From the NCBI GenBank assembly GCA_046328525.1, contig JAXLWK010000004.1, positions 310,001 to 374,000 on the forward strand: a stretch of 64,000 nt of DNA, given 5' to 3'. The stretch is from JBDHWG01 sp046328525 (GTDB lineage: Bacteria > Chloroflexota > Anaerolineae > Epilineales > JAHCIE01). The notes beneath the pieces are model-generated. The model did not search any database. It was not told the origin of the DNA and saw only the letters and a list, made by a program, of their open reading frames with translations. The position numbers and the translations under genes are program-made. This document shows positions 19,345-28,160 of this stretch, in pieces. Each line of letters begins with the position of its first letter. Position 1 is the first letter of the stretch.

Positions 19345-20838
19345 ATGGCGCCCCCCAAGAGACCATCCGCCCAGGGTACGCTGCCCGTCGAAGACGCCGA
19401 GCTGATCCCGGTTCCGCCCGTCTCGCCGCAGCTCCTCTCGCGCGCCCCGCAGCCGCCACCCCGCAAAGGGGTTCCGACTCGGGAGAACATTCCCCCGGTA
19501 CCCCCCGGCCCGTCTGTGCCCGATACGACGCCCTCGCCTCCGACCCTGGCCGAGGCGCCCGGCGCGCCGACGGTCGCCAATCTCCGCCGCGACATGCAGG
19601 CGACGGCGACCTCCAACCTGATTCTGGTGCGCAACGTGGCCCTCGGCCCGGAGGCCGACAACCACGCTGCGTCGGACGTGGGCGAACCGAGCACGGCGAC
19701 GAACGGCGCCGTCGTCTTCTACACAGGCAACTGGTACGCCGCCCTTTCGACGGACGGCGGCGCGACGTTCAAGTACGTGGACCCGTTCCACGCCTTCCCC
19801 GACCCGCCGGGCATGAGCTTCTGTTGCGACCAGGTGGTGCAGTACGCGCCCAAGATTGACACGTTCTTCTGGCTGCTCCAGTACGTCGAGAACCAGTCTG
19901 GCGCGAACATCCAGCGCCTCGCCTACGCGACGACGGCGGACATCCAGCAGGGCAAGTGGAAGGCGTTCGACATCACGCCGCAGAACCTGGGCCTGGGCGA
20001 CTCGTTCCTCGACTTCCCCGACCTGGCCGTCGGCGCGAACTACCTGTACGTGACGACGAACGTTTTCCAGAACAACCAGTGGACGGCGACGGTGCTGCTG
20101 CGGCTGCCCCTGGCCGGCTTCAAAACCGGCAAGGTCACGGCTAAGCGCACGATCTCGCGCCAGAACTTCAACTTCCGCGTGGCCCAGAATGTCGGCACGC
20201 GGGCGTTCTGGGCCACGCACCAGAACACGAGCACCCTGCGCGTGTTCCAGTGGGATGAGCGCGCCTTGCAGCCGCGCTACAACGACGTCACCGTGGCGAC
20301 GTGGACCGAGGGCAACTACGCCTCGCAGACGCCGGACAGCCACAACTGGCTCGGCCGCTGCGACTCGCGGCTGGTCGGCGCTGCCCAGGCCGGCAACGAG
20401 CTGTGGTTCGGATGGAGCTCCGGTCCCGGTGGGGCCAACAACCGCCCCAACTGCTTTGCCCAGATTGCCCGCATCAACGCCACGACCCTGGCGCTCATCG
20501 AGAACGTCAACCTCTGGAACCCGGACTATGCGATTGCCTATCCGGCGCTCGCCGCGAACACCAACAACGAAGTCGGCGTGTCGTATGCGTTCGGCGGCGG
20601 CCAGTTCTTCCCGTCCCACGCCGTCGGGATTCTGACCAACCCGCAGCAGAGCAAGGTCACGGCCAACGGCCTGCACGGCCCGGCCGACAACGATTGGGGC
20701 GACTACCTGACGGTGCGCCGCCACAGCCCCAACGGCAAGCTGTTCGCGGCGACCGGCTACACCCTGGACGAGGGATCGGGCCGGCAGGACGGCACGCCGC
20801 GCTTCGTGCTGTTCGGGCGCTCCGGCGACATCGCGTAG
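19345..20838 (+). CDS. sialidase-like beta-propeller protein of unknown function
   Basis: This 497-residue protein starts behind AAGGAG. The first 90 residues are Pro-rich and disordered-looking with no signal peptide. Then comes a beta-rich body with one clear Asp-box (STDGGATF) and repeated aromatic strands (FFWLLQYVENQSGANIQRLAY, LWFGWSSGPGG) suggesting a six-bladed propeller. HNWLGRCDSRLVGA and DNDWGDYLTV are striking conserved-looking blocks, and a CC pair stands in SFCCDQVV. Catalytic residues of sialidases cannot be identified. It may be a surface protein exported by another route. It stands alone. Confidence 0.7.
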   Translation: MAPPKRPSAQGTLPVEDAELIPVPPVSPQLLSRAPQPPPRKGVPTRENIPPVPPGPSVPDTTPSPPTLAEAPGAPTVANLRRDMQATATSNLILVRNVALGPEADNHAASDVGEPSTATNGAVVFYTGNWYAALSTDGGATFKYVDPFHAFPDPPGMSFCCDQVVQYAPKIDTFFWLLQYVENQSGANIQRLAYATTADIQQGKWKAFDITPQNLGLGDSFLDFPDLAVGANYLYVTTNVFQNNQWTATVLLRLPLAGFKTGKVTAKRTISRQNFNFRVAQNVGTRAFWATHQNTSTLRVFQWDERALQPRYNDVTVATWTEGNYASQTPDSHNWLGRCDSRLVGAAQAGNELWFGWSSGPGGANNRPNCFAQIARINATTLALIENVNLWNPDYAIAYPALAANTNNEVGVSYAFGGGQFFPSHAVGILTNPQQSKVTANGLHGPADNDWGDYLTVRRHSPNGKLFAATGYTLDEGSGRQDGTPRFVLFGRSGDIA

Positions 20839-20843
20839 AACGA

Positions 20844-22016
20844 TCAGAACGAACGTGGGAGGCCGAGAACGTGCTCGGCGATATACGATAGGATGAGGTT
20901 AGTCGAGATGGGCGCGACCTGGTACAGGCGCGTCTCGCGGAACTTGCGCTCAACGTCGTACTCCGCCGCGAACCCGAAGCCGCCGTGGGTCTGGAGGCAG
21001 ACGTTGGCGGCCTCCCACGAAGCGTCCGCCGCGAGCATCTTCGCCATGTTCGCCTCCGGCCCGCACGGCCGGTGGGCGTCGAACAGGCGCGCGGCGTCGT
21101 AGCGCATCAGGTCGGCGGCGCGCACGTTGGCGTAGGCGCGGGCGATGGGGAACTGCACCCCCTGGTTCTGGCCGATGGGCCGATCGAACACGACGCGCTC
21201 GCCGGCGTAGGCGCGCGCCTTGTCAATGAACCAGTAGCCGTCACCGATGCACTCGGCGGCGATGAGGATGCGCTCGGCGTTCATGCCGTCGAGGATGTAG
21301 CGGAAGCCCTGCCCCTCCTCGCCGATAAGGTTCTCCGCCGGGACTTCGAGGTTGTCGAAGAACAGTTCGTTGGTTTCGTGGTTGACCATGTTGCGGATCG
21401 GGCGCACCGACAGCCCGGCGCCCAGCGCCTCGCGCAGGTCTACCAGGAAGATGGACATGCCCTCGGTCTTGCGGCGCACCTCGGCCAGCGGCGTCGTGCG
21501 CGCCAGGAGCAGCATCAGGTCCGAGTGCTGGACGCGGCTTATCCACACTTTCTGCCCGTTGACGATGTAGCGGTCGCCCTGGCGCTGGGCGAACGTCTTG
21601 GTCTTCGTCGTGTCCGTGCCGGTCGTCGGCTCGGTCACGGCGAAGGATTGCAGGCGCAGCGCGCCCGTGGCGATGCCGGGCAGGTAGCGCGCCTTCTGCG
21701 CCGCCGAGCCGTGGCGCAGGAGCGTGCCCATGATGTACATCTGGGCGTGGCACGCGCCGGAATTCGCGCCGGATCGGTTGATCTCCTCCAGAATCACCGA
21801 CGCCTCGGTCAGGCTCAGCCCCGCGCCGCCGTACTCCTCCGGCACGAGCGCCGCCAGCCAGCCAGCCTGGGTGAGCGCCGCGATGAACTCCGCCGGGTAT
21901 CCCTCCTCCGCCTCGACCGCCTGCCAGTAGCGGCTGTCGAACGTGGCGCACAGGTCGCGCACCGGCTCGCGCAGCTCGCGGTACTCCTCCGCCCGTGGGT
22001 TGATATCGCTTGCCAT
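20844..22016 (-). CDS. acyl-CoA dehydrogenase
   Basis: In this 390-residue flavoprotein, FAVTEPTTGTDTTKTKTFA is the FAD/acyl-CoA contact region, and YIVNGQKVWISRVQHSD and GFRYILDGMNAERILIAAE are family blocks. The catalytic base is probably the glutamate in AAEYDVERKFRETRLYQ. QTHGGFGF is the dinucleotide-contact segment. It oxidises an acyl-CoA at the alpha-beta bond and passes electrons to ETF. The next gene on the same strand, about 340 bases upstream, is MmgE/PrpD, but a MITE and a hairpin separate them, so a shared transcript is doubtful. Chain-length preference cannot be read. Confidence 0.93.
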   Translation of the reverse strand: MASDINPRAEEYRELREPVRDLCATFDSRYWQAVEAEEGYPAEFIAALTQAGWLAALVPEEYGGAGLSLTEASVILEEINRSGANSGACHAQMYIMGTLLRHGSAAQKARYLPGIATGALRLQSFAVTEPTTGTDTTKTKTFAQRQGDRYIVNGQKVWISRVQHSDLMLLLARTTPLAEVRRKTEGMSIFLVDLREALGAGLSVRPIRNMVNHETNELFFDNLEVPAENLIGEEGQGFRYILDGMNAERILIAAECIGDGYWFIDKARAYAGERVVFDRPIGQNQGVQFPIARAYANVRAADLMRYDAARLFDAHRPCGPEANMAKMLAADASWEAANVCLQTHGGFGFAAEYDVERKFRETRLYQVAPISTNLILSYIAEHVLGLPRSF

Positions 22017-22060
22017 TCCTCTATCCTTTTCCCGTGTATTCCGTGTGTTCCGTGGTTAGC

Positions 22061-22162
22061 GGTAGCTCTACACGATAGCGTGGAGACCCCCCTCTGCTCC
22101 CCCCGCCGGCGGGGGGATGGGGGGGTGAATTCGGCTCGTCCACGCTATACTGTGGAGCTACC
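22061..22162. mobile_element. MITE copy 2
   Basis: A 102-bp element with the same GGTAGCTC/GAGCTACC ends and G/C core as copy 1. It is flanked by the perfect 8-bp duplication TGGTTAGC (22053-22060 and 22163-22170). It has inserted next to a CCGTGTATTCCGTG repeat, so it is nested in another repeat. Confidence 0.85.
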
Positions 22163-22247
22163 TGGTTAGCCTCTTTGCCCGTCAAAGAAGAGGGACTTGC
22201 CACAGAGGCGCAGAGGACACAGAGGGTGGAGGGAGTCGGGTTTGTGT

Positions 22248-22303
22248 GTAGTGGCGACTTCAGTCGCTCCCTGTGACCGAAGAGCGACTGAAGTCGCCAC
22301 TAC
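22248..22303. repeat. CGACTTCAGTCG-type hairpin, copy 2
   Basis: A 21-bp arm at 22248-22268 is complemented exactly at 22283-22303, with a 14-base loop. A CACAGAGG half-palindrome lies just before it (22198-22230). The pair sits between convergent or consecutive gene ends, as repeat 19231 does. Confidence 0.85.
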
Positions 22304-22353
22304 AGGTCTGTCGCCTGCCATGTCTCTCCGAGACTTCTGTGCCTCTCTCACTC

Positions 22354-23772
22354 TTATGTCTTGGCTTCCACGCCCTGCATGAGACTCGCGACCGCAACCC
22401 GCATATCCTTGATTTCCGGAAGGGCGTGCACAAGGGCCAGCGCCCGCTGCGTGACGTCGGCGCCCAGGCGCGGCGTCACCAGGGCGGCAAGCTTGTCCTC
22501 CAGCGCGTGGGTGCTGACGGGGTTCTCCGGGTTGCCGCGCGGGTAATCGCCGCCCGCCTCGACGACCGCGCCGTCGTCCAGGCGCAGGCAGAGGCGGGCC
22601 GGCCACGCGGCCGGGTACATCGCCGTCAGCGCCGGCTCCACAGTGACCGTCGTGCGCGCCAGGAGCGCGGCAATTGCCGGCTCGCGCACGCCGTCCGGCC
22701 CGAAGCGCGACGGGTCGAACTGCGCCAGCCCAACCCATCCTTCCAGCAGCGCCGCGGCGACGACGTAGGCCAGGCTGAACTTGGCCTGGTAGGGCGTGCG
22801 CGGGTTCATCTCGCGGACGATGTCGTAGCCCGGCCCGTAGGTGCGAATCTCAATCGCCGCTACCTGCGCCAGCGCCGCCGGCCTCTGCCAGCCCTGGGTG
22901 GCGCGCAGATCGAGGGCGCTGTCAATGGCGGTGTGGGTGTGGCCGCAGCACGAGTAGAGCTTGTAGCAGTTCTCGCTGATCTTCCACTGTGCGCCCAGGC
23001 CCTCGGTCACGCGGGCGGCGTCGTAGGCGGCGGTGGTGGCGCGGAAGAAACCGCGCTCCCCTTCGAGGATGCGCGTCGCGCCCGTGAACCCGAGGCGGGC
23101 CAGGTCGGCGGCGAGGATGCCATTGAAGGCCGCCTTGCCAGGGTGCAGGCTCTTGCTCATCGCCCCATCGGCGTTGAACTCCCACAGCCCGGCCGCCTGC
23201 GTCCCGGCTGTGCCGAGGGCGTCGAGCATCTGGGCGGCGTCCAGCCCCAGCAGCGACCCGGCGGCAACGGCGGCCCCGAAGGTGGCGGCCGTCCCGGTCG
23301 GGTGCCAGAAGCGGTAGTGGCTGGGGTTGACGGCCTCGCCCACGCGCAGCCCCGCCTCGTAGCCCAGGGCTACGGCGCGCAGGAACGCCCGCCCGTCGGC
23401 GCGCTCGCGCTCGGCGATGGCCAGGGCGGCGGGGATGATGGGCGCGGCCGGGTGCATGGTCGAGCCTTTATGCACGTCGTCCAGCTCCAAGATGTGGGAG
23501 GCGACGCCGTTGGCGAGGGCGGCGCCGGGGGCCGAGGCCCGCCCCGCGCCGAACACCGCCGCCTCGTCGGACACGCCGAGGGAGGCGACAACGGCCTGGG
23601 CCATGCGCGCTGGTGGCTCGACGGCGCCGGCCAGCGCCGAGCCGAGCCAATCCAGGACGGCGCGCAGAGTGTCCGCGACGACGGCCGGCGGGAGGTCGTC
23701 GTCGCGCGTCGCCGCCACCACCTCGGCCAGCCGACGGCTGACCGCCGCGTCGTTGTGCTGCTGATCTGGCAT
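22354..23772 (-). CDS. MmgE/PrpD-family protein (2-methylcitrate-dehydratase-like)
   Basis: This 472-residue protein shows ASHILELDDVHKGSTMHPAA, the family's active-site block with the DD and H pairs, then YEAGLRVGEAVNPSHYRFWH, GTAATFGAAVAAG and the C-terminal YPRGNPENP block. Members include 2-methylcitrate dehydratase, aconitate decarboxylase and iminodisuccinate epimerase; the last two cannot be excluded. The ribosome site GGAGG (23779-23783) overlaps the 4-bp target duplication of an insertion sequence whose end is 11 bases from the ATG. The original promoter is therefore displaced by about 1 kb, and expression may now depend on the element. An acyl-CoA dehydrogenase lies downstream. Confidence 0.9.
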   Translation of the reverse strand: MPDQQHNDAAVSRRLAEVVAATRDDDLPPAVVADTLRAVLDWLGSALAGAVEPPARMAQAVVASLGVSDEAAVFGAGRASAPGAALANGVASHILELDDVHKGSTMHPAAPIIPAALAIAERERADGRAFLRAVALGYEAGLRVGEAVNPSHYRFWHPTGTAATFGAAVAAGSLLGLDAAQMLDALGTAGTQAAGLWEFNADGAMSKSLHPGKAAFNGILAADLARLGFTGATRILEGERGFFRATTAAYDAARVTEGLGAQWKISENCYKLYSCCGHTHTAIDSALDLRATQGWQRPAALAQVAAIEIRTYGPGYDIVREMNPRTPYQAKFSLAYVVAAALLEGWVGLAQFDPSRFGPDGVREPAIAALLARTTVTVEPALTAMYPAAWPARLCLRLDDGAVVEAGGDYPRGNPENPVSTHALEDKLAALVTPRLGADVTQRALALVHALPEIKDMRVAVASLMQGVEAKT

Positions 23773-23783
23773 CGTATTCCTCC

Positions 23784-24830
23784 GTAGGAGTTACGCAGTT
23801 GACGATAACGCGAGTAAACTTGGGCCATGAACAAGCCAAAATGTGACGAACTCGACTACATCCACTTTCTGATCGCCGCGCAGAAGGTCTACAGTAACGT
23901 CGAAGCCGCCAAGTGCCACCCCGACGCGGACAGCGATGGCCCAGCGCATGACGCCTACACGCGGCTGCTGAAACGCTGTCAGTCCGATGGTGAGGCGCTG
24001 TGGCAAGAAGTGCGGCCCTGCGTATCGCGGCAGGGCGGGTGTCTGGTCATCGACGACACAACCCTGGATAAGCCCTACGCGCGGGCGATGGACTTGGTCA
24101 CGCGGCACTGGTCGGGCAAGCATCGGGCGGTGGTGCAAGGCATCAACCTCATCAGCCTGCTGTGGACTGACGGTGACGCGCTGTGGCCGTGCGACTTCCG
24201 CCTGTACGCCAAGCACGACGATGGGCTGACCAAGAACGACCACTTTCGCGCGATGGTCGCCACAGCTGCCACCCGTGGGCTGTCGCCTGAGTTGGTGGCC
24301 TTCGATAGTTGGTACGCCAGCCTGGACAACCTCAAGGCCATTCGCACGCTGAACTGGCACTGGCTGACCCAACTCAAGAGCAATCGTCAGGTGAACCCAG
24401 ATGGCTCAGGCAATCGGCCCATCCGTGAGTTGCCGATCGCCCGTGGGCGCCATCGTGCATCTGAAAGGCTACGGCGTGATCAAGGTGTTCAGGACGGCTG
24501 ACCCACACGGCGGCGTTGAACATTGGGCGACCTCGAACCTGGCGATGACGCTGGAGCAGTGTGCCGAGTATGCTTACGCTGCTTGGGGCATCGAAGTCTA
24601 CCATCGCGGTCTGAAGCAGTTCTGCGGTGTGGAGCGCGCTCAACATCGTGGGCAGGCGGCCCAGCGCAACCACATTGGCTTGGCGATCCGCGCCTTCTTG
24701 CGTTTGGAGAGCCAGCGTTCGGTTCATGGCCGCTCGTGGTTTGAGGCCAAGACCGCCATCATCCGCGACGCCGTCCGCGCTTATCTGGCCCAACCTTTCT
24801 ATCAGCTTATGCCAACTGCGTAACTCCTAC
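23784..24830 (+). mobile_element. 1047-bp insertion sequence, IS4/IS701-like
   Basis: The ends are 18-bp perfect inverted repeats (GTAGGAGTTACGCAGTTG and its complement) and are flanked by a 4-bp duplication CTCC (23780-23783, 24831-24834). One transposase gene fills the element. Its family is inferred from the DDE motifs and 4-bp duplication. Confidence 0.85.
23827..24823 (+). pseudogene. frameshifted DDE transposase of the insertion sequence
   Basis: The first part (to about 24445) carries CLVIDDTTLDKPYARAMD (first Asp) and LVAFDSWYASLDNLK (second Asp). The second part, in the next frame, has GIEVYHRGLKQFCGVE with the E-x6-K pattern of IS4-group transposases. The frames meet around 24440-24450, with no slippery heptamer of the usual A-rich kind. 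A one-base indel, or a sequencing error, is therefore more likely than programmed frameshifting. Confidence 0.8.
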
Positions 24831-24836
24831 CTCCGG

Positions 24837-24878
24837 TCGAGACGCGCCATAGCGCGTCTCGACATGGCGCGTCTCTAC
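24837..24878. repeat. REP palindromes, left pair
   Basis: TCGAGACGCGC and complement form a 26-bp palindrome at 24837-24862. A second half-site CATGGCGCGTCTCTAC follows directly, a BIME-like arrangement. Confidence 0.75.
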
Positions 24879-24895
24879 ATCAGGAGACGATGCGT

Positions 24896-25022
24896 TACGT
24901 TGCTCAAGGATAATGATGCCGTGAACGTGGTTTGGCATGACGATATACGAGGGCGCGGTCTTTGCTACAAATTGTGACGAAATATGCTCCGGGCATGCTG
25001 TAATCCCATTCCCTGAGCCGCG
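24896..25022 (-). pseudogene. decayed RAYT (REP-associated tyrosine transposase)
   Basis: On the minus strand RLREWDYSMPGAYFVTICSK is the typical RAYT N-terminus. In another frame a few bases later stands IVMPNHVHGIIILEQ, with the HxH metal motif of Y1/IS200 transposases. About 40-50 residues normally between these blocks are missing, and the catalytic tyrosine region is gone. REP palindromes flank the remnant on both sides (24837-24878 and 25094-25115), as in intact REP-RAYT units. Confidence 0.75.
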
Positions 25023-25093
25023 CTGTGTCCACCCGATATTGTCCCCGGAACAAAGCCCCCCCCTCCCTTGGCGCCCGCGCGACGGCGCGGCGC

Positions 25094-25115
25094 GAGACGC
25101 GCCATGGCGCGTCTC
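25094..25115. repeat. REP palindrome, right copy
   Basis: GAGACGCGCCA and its complement form a perfect 22-bp palindrome that touches the last base of the mutM stop codon, so it also marks the end of that transcript. Confidence 0.8.
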
Positions 25116-25945
25116 TACGTGTGGCGGCGCCAGGTGTCCACGAGGGCGCCGGGCTGGCACTGGCGGCAGAAGTTCGTGATGCGCTGGTTGGCGGTGATCT
25201 CCGAGATGGGCGCGCCGCAGCGTGGGCATACCTGGCCGCCCTTGCCGTGCACCTGCAAGAAGTCGCGCACCTCTCGGTCGGTCTGCTCGCCCATGCGCCC
25301 GCGCACGACCTCGATCGCGTCCAGCAGGGTCGCCCGCATGGCCGCGTACAGCGTGGCGATTTCGTCGTCGGACAGGCTTGGGCGCTTGCGGAAGGGGTAC
25401 AGGCGCGCGCGCCAGAGGATTTCGTCGGCGTAGGCGTTGCCGATGCCGGCCACAAACGCCGCGTTGGTCAGGATGCCCTTGATTTCGCCGGGGTGGCGCT
25501 TCAGGCGGGCGCGGAACTCGTCGGGGCCGATGTCCAGCGCCTCCGGCCCCTGCTCGCTGAACGCCGGGATGCGGGCCAGGTCATCGGTCAGGTAGACCTT
25601 GCCCATTGTCTTCTGGTCCACGTAGCGCAGGTCCATGCCGTCGGCCAGGCGGATGACCACGTGCGTCTTGGCGCGCACCTTCTCGCCGCGCGGCACGTAG
25701 GACAGCCGGCCCATGAGCATCGGGTTGATGACGAGGAACAGCCCGCTATCGAGGGTCAGGATGAGGTGTTTGCCGCGCCGGTCCACCGCCGTGAAATGGC
25801 GGCCGGTGAGGGAGGCGGCGAAATCGTCCGCCGTCAGGGTGCGCACCATCAGCGGCAAGCGCACCTCGACCGCCTCGATGGGCTGGCCCAGGATGCGCTC
25901 CGTCAGCACGGCTTTGATGGCTTCCAGGTCCGGCAGCTCTGGCAT
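25115..25945 (-). CDS. mutM: formamidopyrimidine-DNA glycosylase family protein (Fpg/Nei)
   Basis: A base-excision repair glycosylase/AP lyase of 276 residues. The start at MPELPDLE is required because Pro after Met is the catalytic nucleophile and the following Glu is essential. DRRGKHLIL holds the conserved lysine of the beta-hairpin. GIGNAYADEILWRARLYP is the H2TH region. VCPRCGAPISEI with FCRQCQ is the C-terminal zinc finger, followed by DTWRR. The usual HLGMTG-like loop is NPMLMGRLSY here, so the protein may be a divergent Fpg/Nei with different lesion preference. It is divergent from the helicase gene. Confidence 0.88.
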   Translation of the reverse strand: MPELPDLEAIKAVLTERILGQPIEAVEVRLPLMVRTLTADDFAASLTGRHFTAVDRRGKHLILTLDSGLFLVINPMLMGRLSYVPRGEKVRAKTHVVIRLADGMDLRYVDQKTMGKVYLTDDLARIPAFSEQGPEALDIGPDEFRARLKRHPGEIKGILTNAAFVAGIGNAYADEILWRARLYPFRKRPSLSDDEIATLYAAMRATLLDAIEVVRGRMGEQTDREVRDFLQVHGKGGQVCPRCGAPISEITANQRITNFCRQCQPGALVDTWRRHT

Positions 25946-26079
25946 GGCAATTCGCCTCTGAATGTTCGCACTGTGGGCGAGCCTCAAGTATACTAGCGGC
26001 ATATACTTTCGCATAGAGGAACGGGATTTGCACGAGACGCGGCAGACATCATTCGGAGCACAACAAAGGACGCATCAGC

Positions 26080-27792
26080 ATGCCTGAGACATTCGCCGAG
26101 CTTGGCCTGAGCGAGCCGATCCTGAAAGCCATCGGGGACCTGGGGTACGAAGCGCCGACGCCCATCCAATCTGAAACCATCGGCCTGCTTATGGCGGGCC
26201 GCGACGTCATCGGCCAGGCCCAGACCGGGACGGGCAAAACGGCGGCGTTCGCCCTCCCCATGCTGGAGAAGATTGACCCGAAGCGGCGGCAGACGCAGGC
26301 CATCGTCCTGACGCCGACGCGCGAACTGGCGGTGCAGGTGGCCGAGGCGACCCACCGCTACGCCCGCTACCTCGGCGCGACGGTCCTGCCGGTGTACGGC
26401 GGCCAGCCCATCGAGCGGCAGCTGCGGGCGCTGCGCGAGGGCGTGCAGATCGTCGTCGGGACGCCCGGCCGCGTCATGGACCACATGCGGCGCGGCACGC
26501 TGAACCTGTCCCACGCGTGCTACGTCGTCCTGGACGAGGCCGACGAGATGCTGGACATGGGTTTTGCCGAGGACATCGAGTGGATTCTCCAGCAGGCGCC
26601 GACCGACCGGCAGACGGCCCTGTTCTCCGCGACGATGCCGGAGCCGATCCGGGCGCTGGCGCAGAAGTACATGCGCGACCCGTCGGTCATCGCCATCGAG
26701 CGCGAGCAGCTCACCGTCCCCACGACCGAGCAGGCGTATTACAGCGTCGCCCCTGCCGCGAAGCTCAACGCCCTCGCCACGGTGCTGGACCACGAGGCGC
26801 CCACTGCCGCCATCATCTTCACGCGGACAAAGGTGGCCGCGTCGGAGCTGACCGACAGCCTCAGCGCGCGCGGCTACTCCGTGGACGCGCTCCACGGCGA
26901 CATGAGCCAGGCGGCGCGGGATAGCGTCATGCGCCGCTTCCGCGACGGCCAGGTCGAGCTGCTGGTGGCGACGGACGTGGCGGCGCGCGGCCTGGACATC
27001 GAGAACGTCAGCCACGTCTTCAACTACGACATCCCCAGCGATCCCGAGGCCTACGTCCACCGCATCGGGCGCACGGGGCGGGCGGGCCGCAGCGGCACGG
27101 CTGTGACGTTCGTCACACCCCGCGAGCGCCGCCTGCTCAAGGACATCGAGCGCCTGACCGGCGCGACGATGCGTCCGGCCAAGCTCCCGACGCGGGCCGA
27201 CATCGCGGCGCGGCGCGTCGAGCAGCTCAAGGCGTCGGTGCGCGACCGCGCCCAGGAGGGCGACCTGGACCCGTACCTCGCCCTGGTCGAGAGCCTCAGC
27301 GACGACATGGACCTGGCGGAGATCGCGGCGGCGGCGCTGAGTCTGGCGGCAACCAGCGACGCCCGCAAGGCGCTGCTGACGGCGGAGGAGGCGCGGGACG
27401 AGGAGGAGATGTCGGTGGAGACGCCGGTCGAGCGCGGCATGGTGCGGCTGTTCGTGGACGCGGGCCGCAAGGACGGCATCCGCCCCGCCGACATCGTGGG
27501 CGCGATTGCGAACGAGGCGCATATCCCCGGCCGCGTCATCGGCGCGATTGACATCTATGACCGCTTCACGTTCGTGGAGATTCCGGAGCGCTACCGCGAC
27601 GATGTGCTGAGCGCGATGCGCCACACGTCGCTGCACGGCAAGCCGGTGACGTTCAAGGTCGCCATTCCGCGCGAGGGCGAGGCGCCGCGGCCGGAGCCGC
27701 CGTACAAGCGCCGCCCCCTGCGCGAGCCGCAGCCCATCCCACGCGGTGGCCGCCGCGCGCCGCGCCCCTTCGGCCGCCGCCCGGCGCGGTAG
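26080..27792 (+). CDS. deaD: DEAD-box RNA helicase, DeaD/CsdA type
   Basis: A 570-residue ATP-dependent RNA helicase. Motifs in order: Q motif (GYEAPTPIQSETI), AQTGTGKT (I), PTREL (Ia), TPGR (Ib), VLDEAD (II), FSATMP (III), IIFTRTK (IV), TDVAARGLDI (V) and HRIGRTGRAGR (VI). From about residue 450, VRLFVDAGRKDGIRPADIVG to VEIPERYRDDVLSAMR is a DbpA-type RNA-binding domain, and a basic Arg/Pro tail ends the protein. DeaD proteins act in ribosome assembly and cold adaptation. It is the single gene to the right of the mutM divergent promoter region (134 bases). Confidence 0.96.
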   Translation: MPETFAELGLSEPILKAIGDLGYEAPTPIQSETIGLLMAGRDVIGQAQTGTGKTAAFALPMLEKIDPKRRQTQAIVLTPTRELAVQVAEATHRYARYLGATVLPVYGGQPIERQLRALREGVQIVVGTPGRVMDHMRRGTLNLSHACYVVLDEADEMLDMGFAEDIEWILQQAPTDRQTALFSATMPEPIRALAQKYMRDPSVIAIEREQLTVPTTEQAYYSVAPAAKLNALATVLDHEAPTAAIIFTRTKVAASELTDSLSARGYSVDALHGDMSQAARDSVMRRFRDGQVELLVATDVAARGLDIENVSHVFNYDIPSDPEAYVHRIGRTGRAGRSGTAVTFVTPRERRLLKDIERLTGATMRPAKLPTRADIAARRVEQLKASVRDRAQEGDLDPYLALVESLSDDMDLAEIAAAALSLAATSDARKALLTAEEARDEEEMSVETPVERGMVRLFVDAGRKDGIRPADIVGAIANEAHIPGRVIGAIDIYDRFTFVEIPERYRDDVLSAMRHTSLHGKPVTFKVAIPREGEAPRPEPPYKRRPLREPQPIPRGGRRAPRPFGRRPAR

Positions 27793-27923
27793 TCGCCGGG
27801 CAAGCGGGCGGGTGTTGGACCGCGAAGGGCGCGGCTGACTCTAGCGTTTGCGTTCTTTATTGTGGTGTGGCACAATACCTTAATTCACTACCAGCCGTTG
27901 CTGCTGCTCAATGCGAGTCGCCG

Positions 27924-28160
27924 ATGCCAACCGTATTCTGGAAAGGGCCGTATCGGTTCTTCTTCGTCTCGATTGACTGCCCTGAACCGCCGCATATCCA
28001 TGTGAAGCGCGAGCGCGAGACCGCGAAGTTCTAGCTGGATCCCCTATCGCTCGAAAGGGAGGGCGGCTTCAGCCGAACCGAGCTTAACAGCATTGCGAAG
28101 CTAGTCGCAGAAAATCGGGGAGAACTGATGGAGCGTTGGCATGAATTCTGTGGCACTTGA
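27924..28160 (+). pseudogene. DUF4160 protein with internal amber codon
   Basis: The frame reads MPTVFWKGPYRFFFVSIDC, then PPHIHVKRERETAKF, a TAG, then LDPLSLEREGGFSRTELNSIA and WHEFCGT. This is the whole DUF4160 pattern. Relatives usually have Trp where the TAG stands (AKFWLDP), and TGG to TAG is one base. The gene overlaps the next by 20 bases. DUF4160 and DUF2442 often occur as a pair with a suspected toxin-antitoxin-like role; that role is not proven. Confidence 0.75.
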
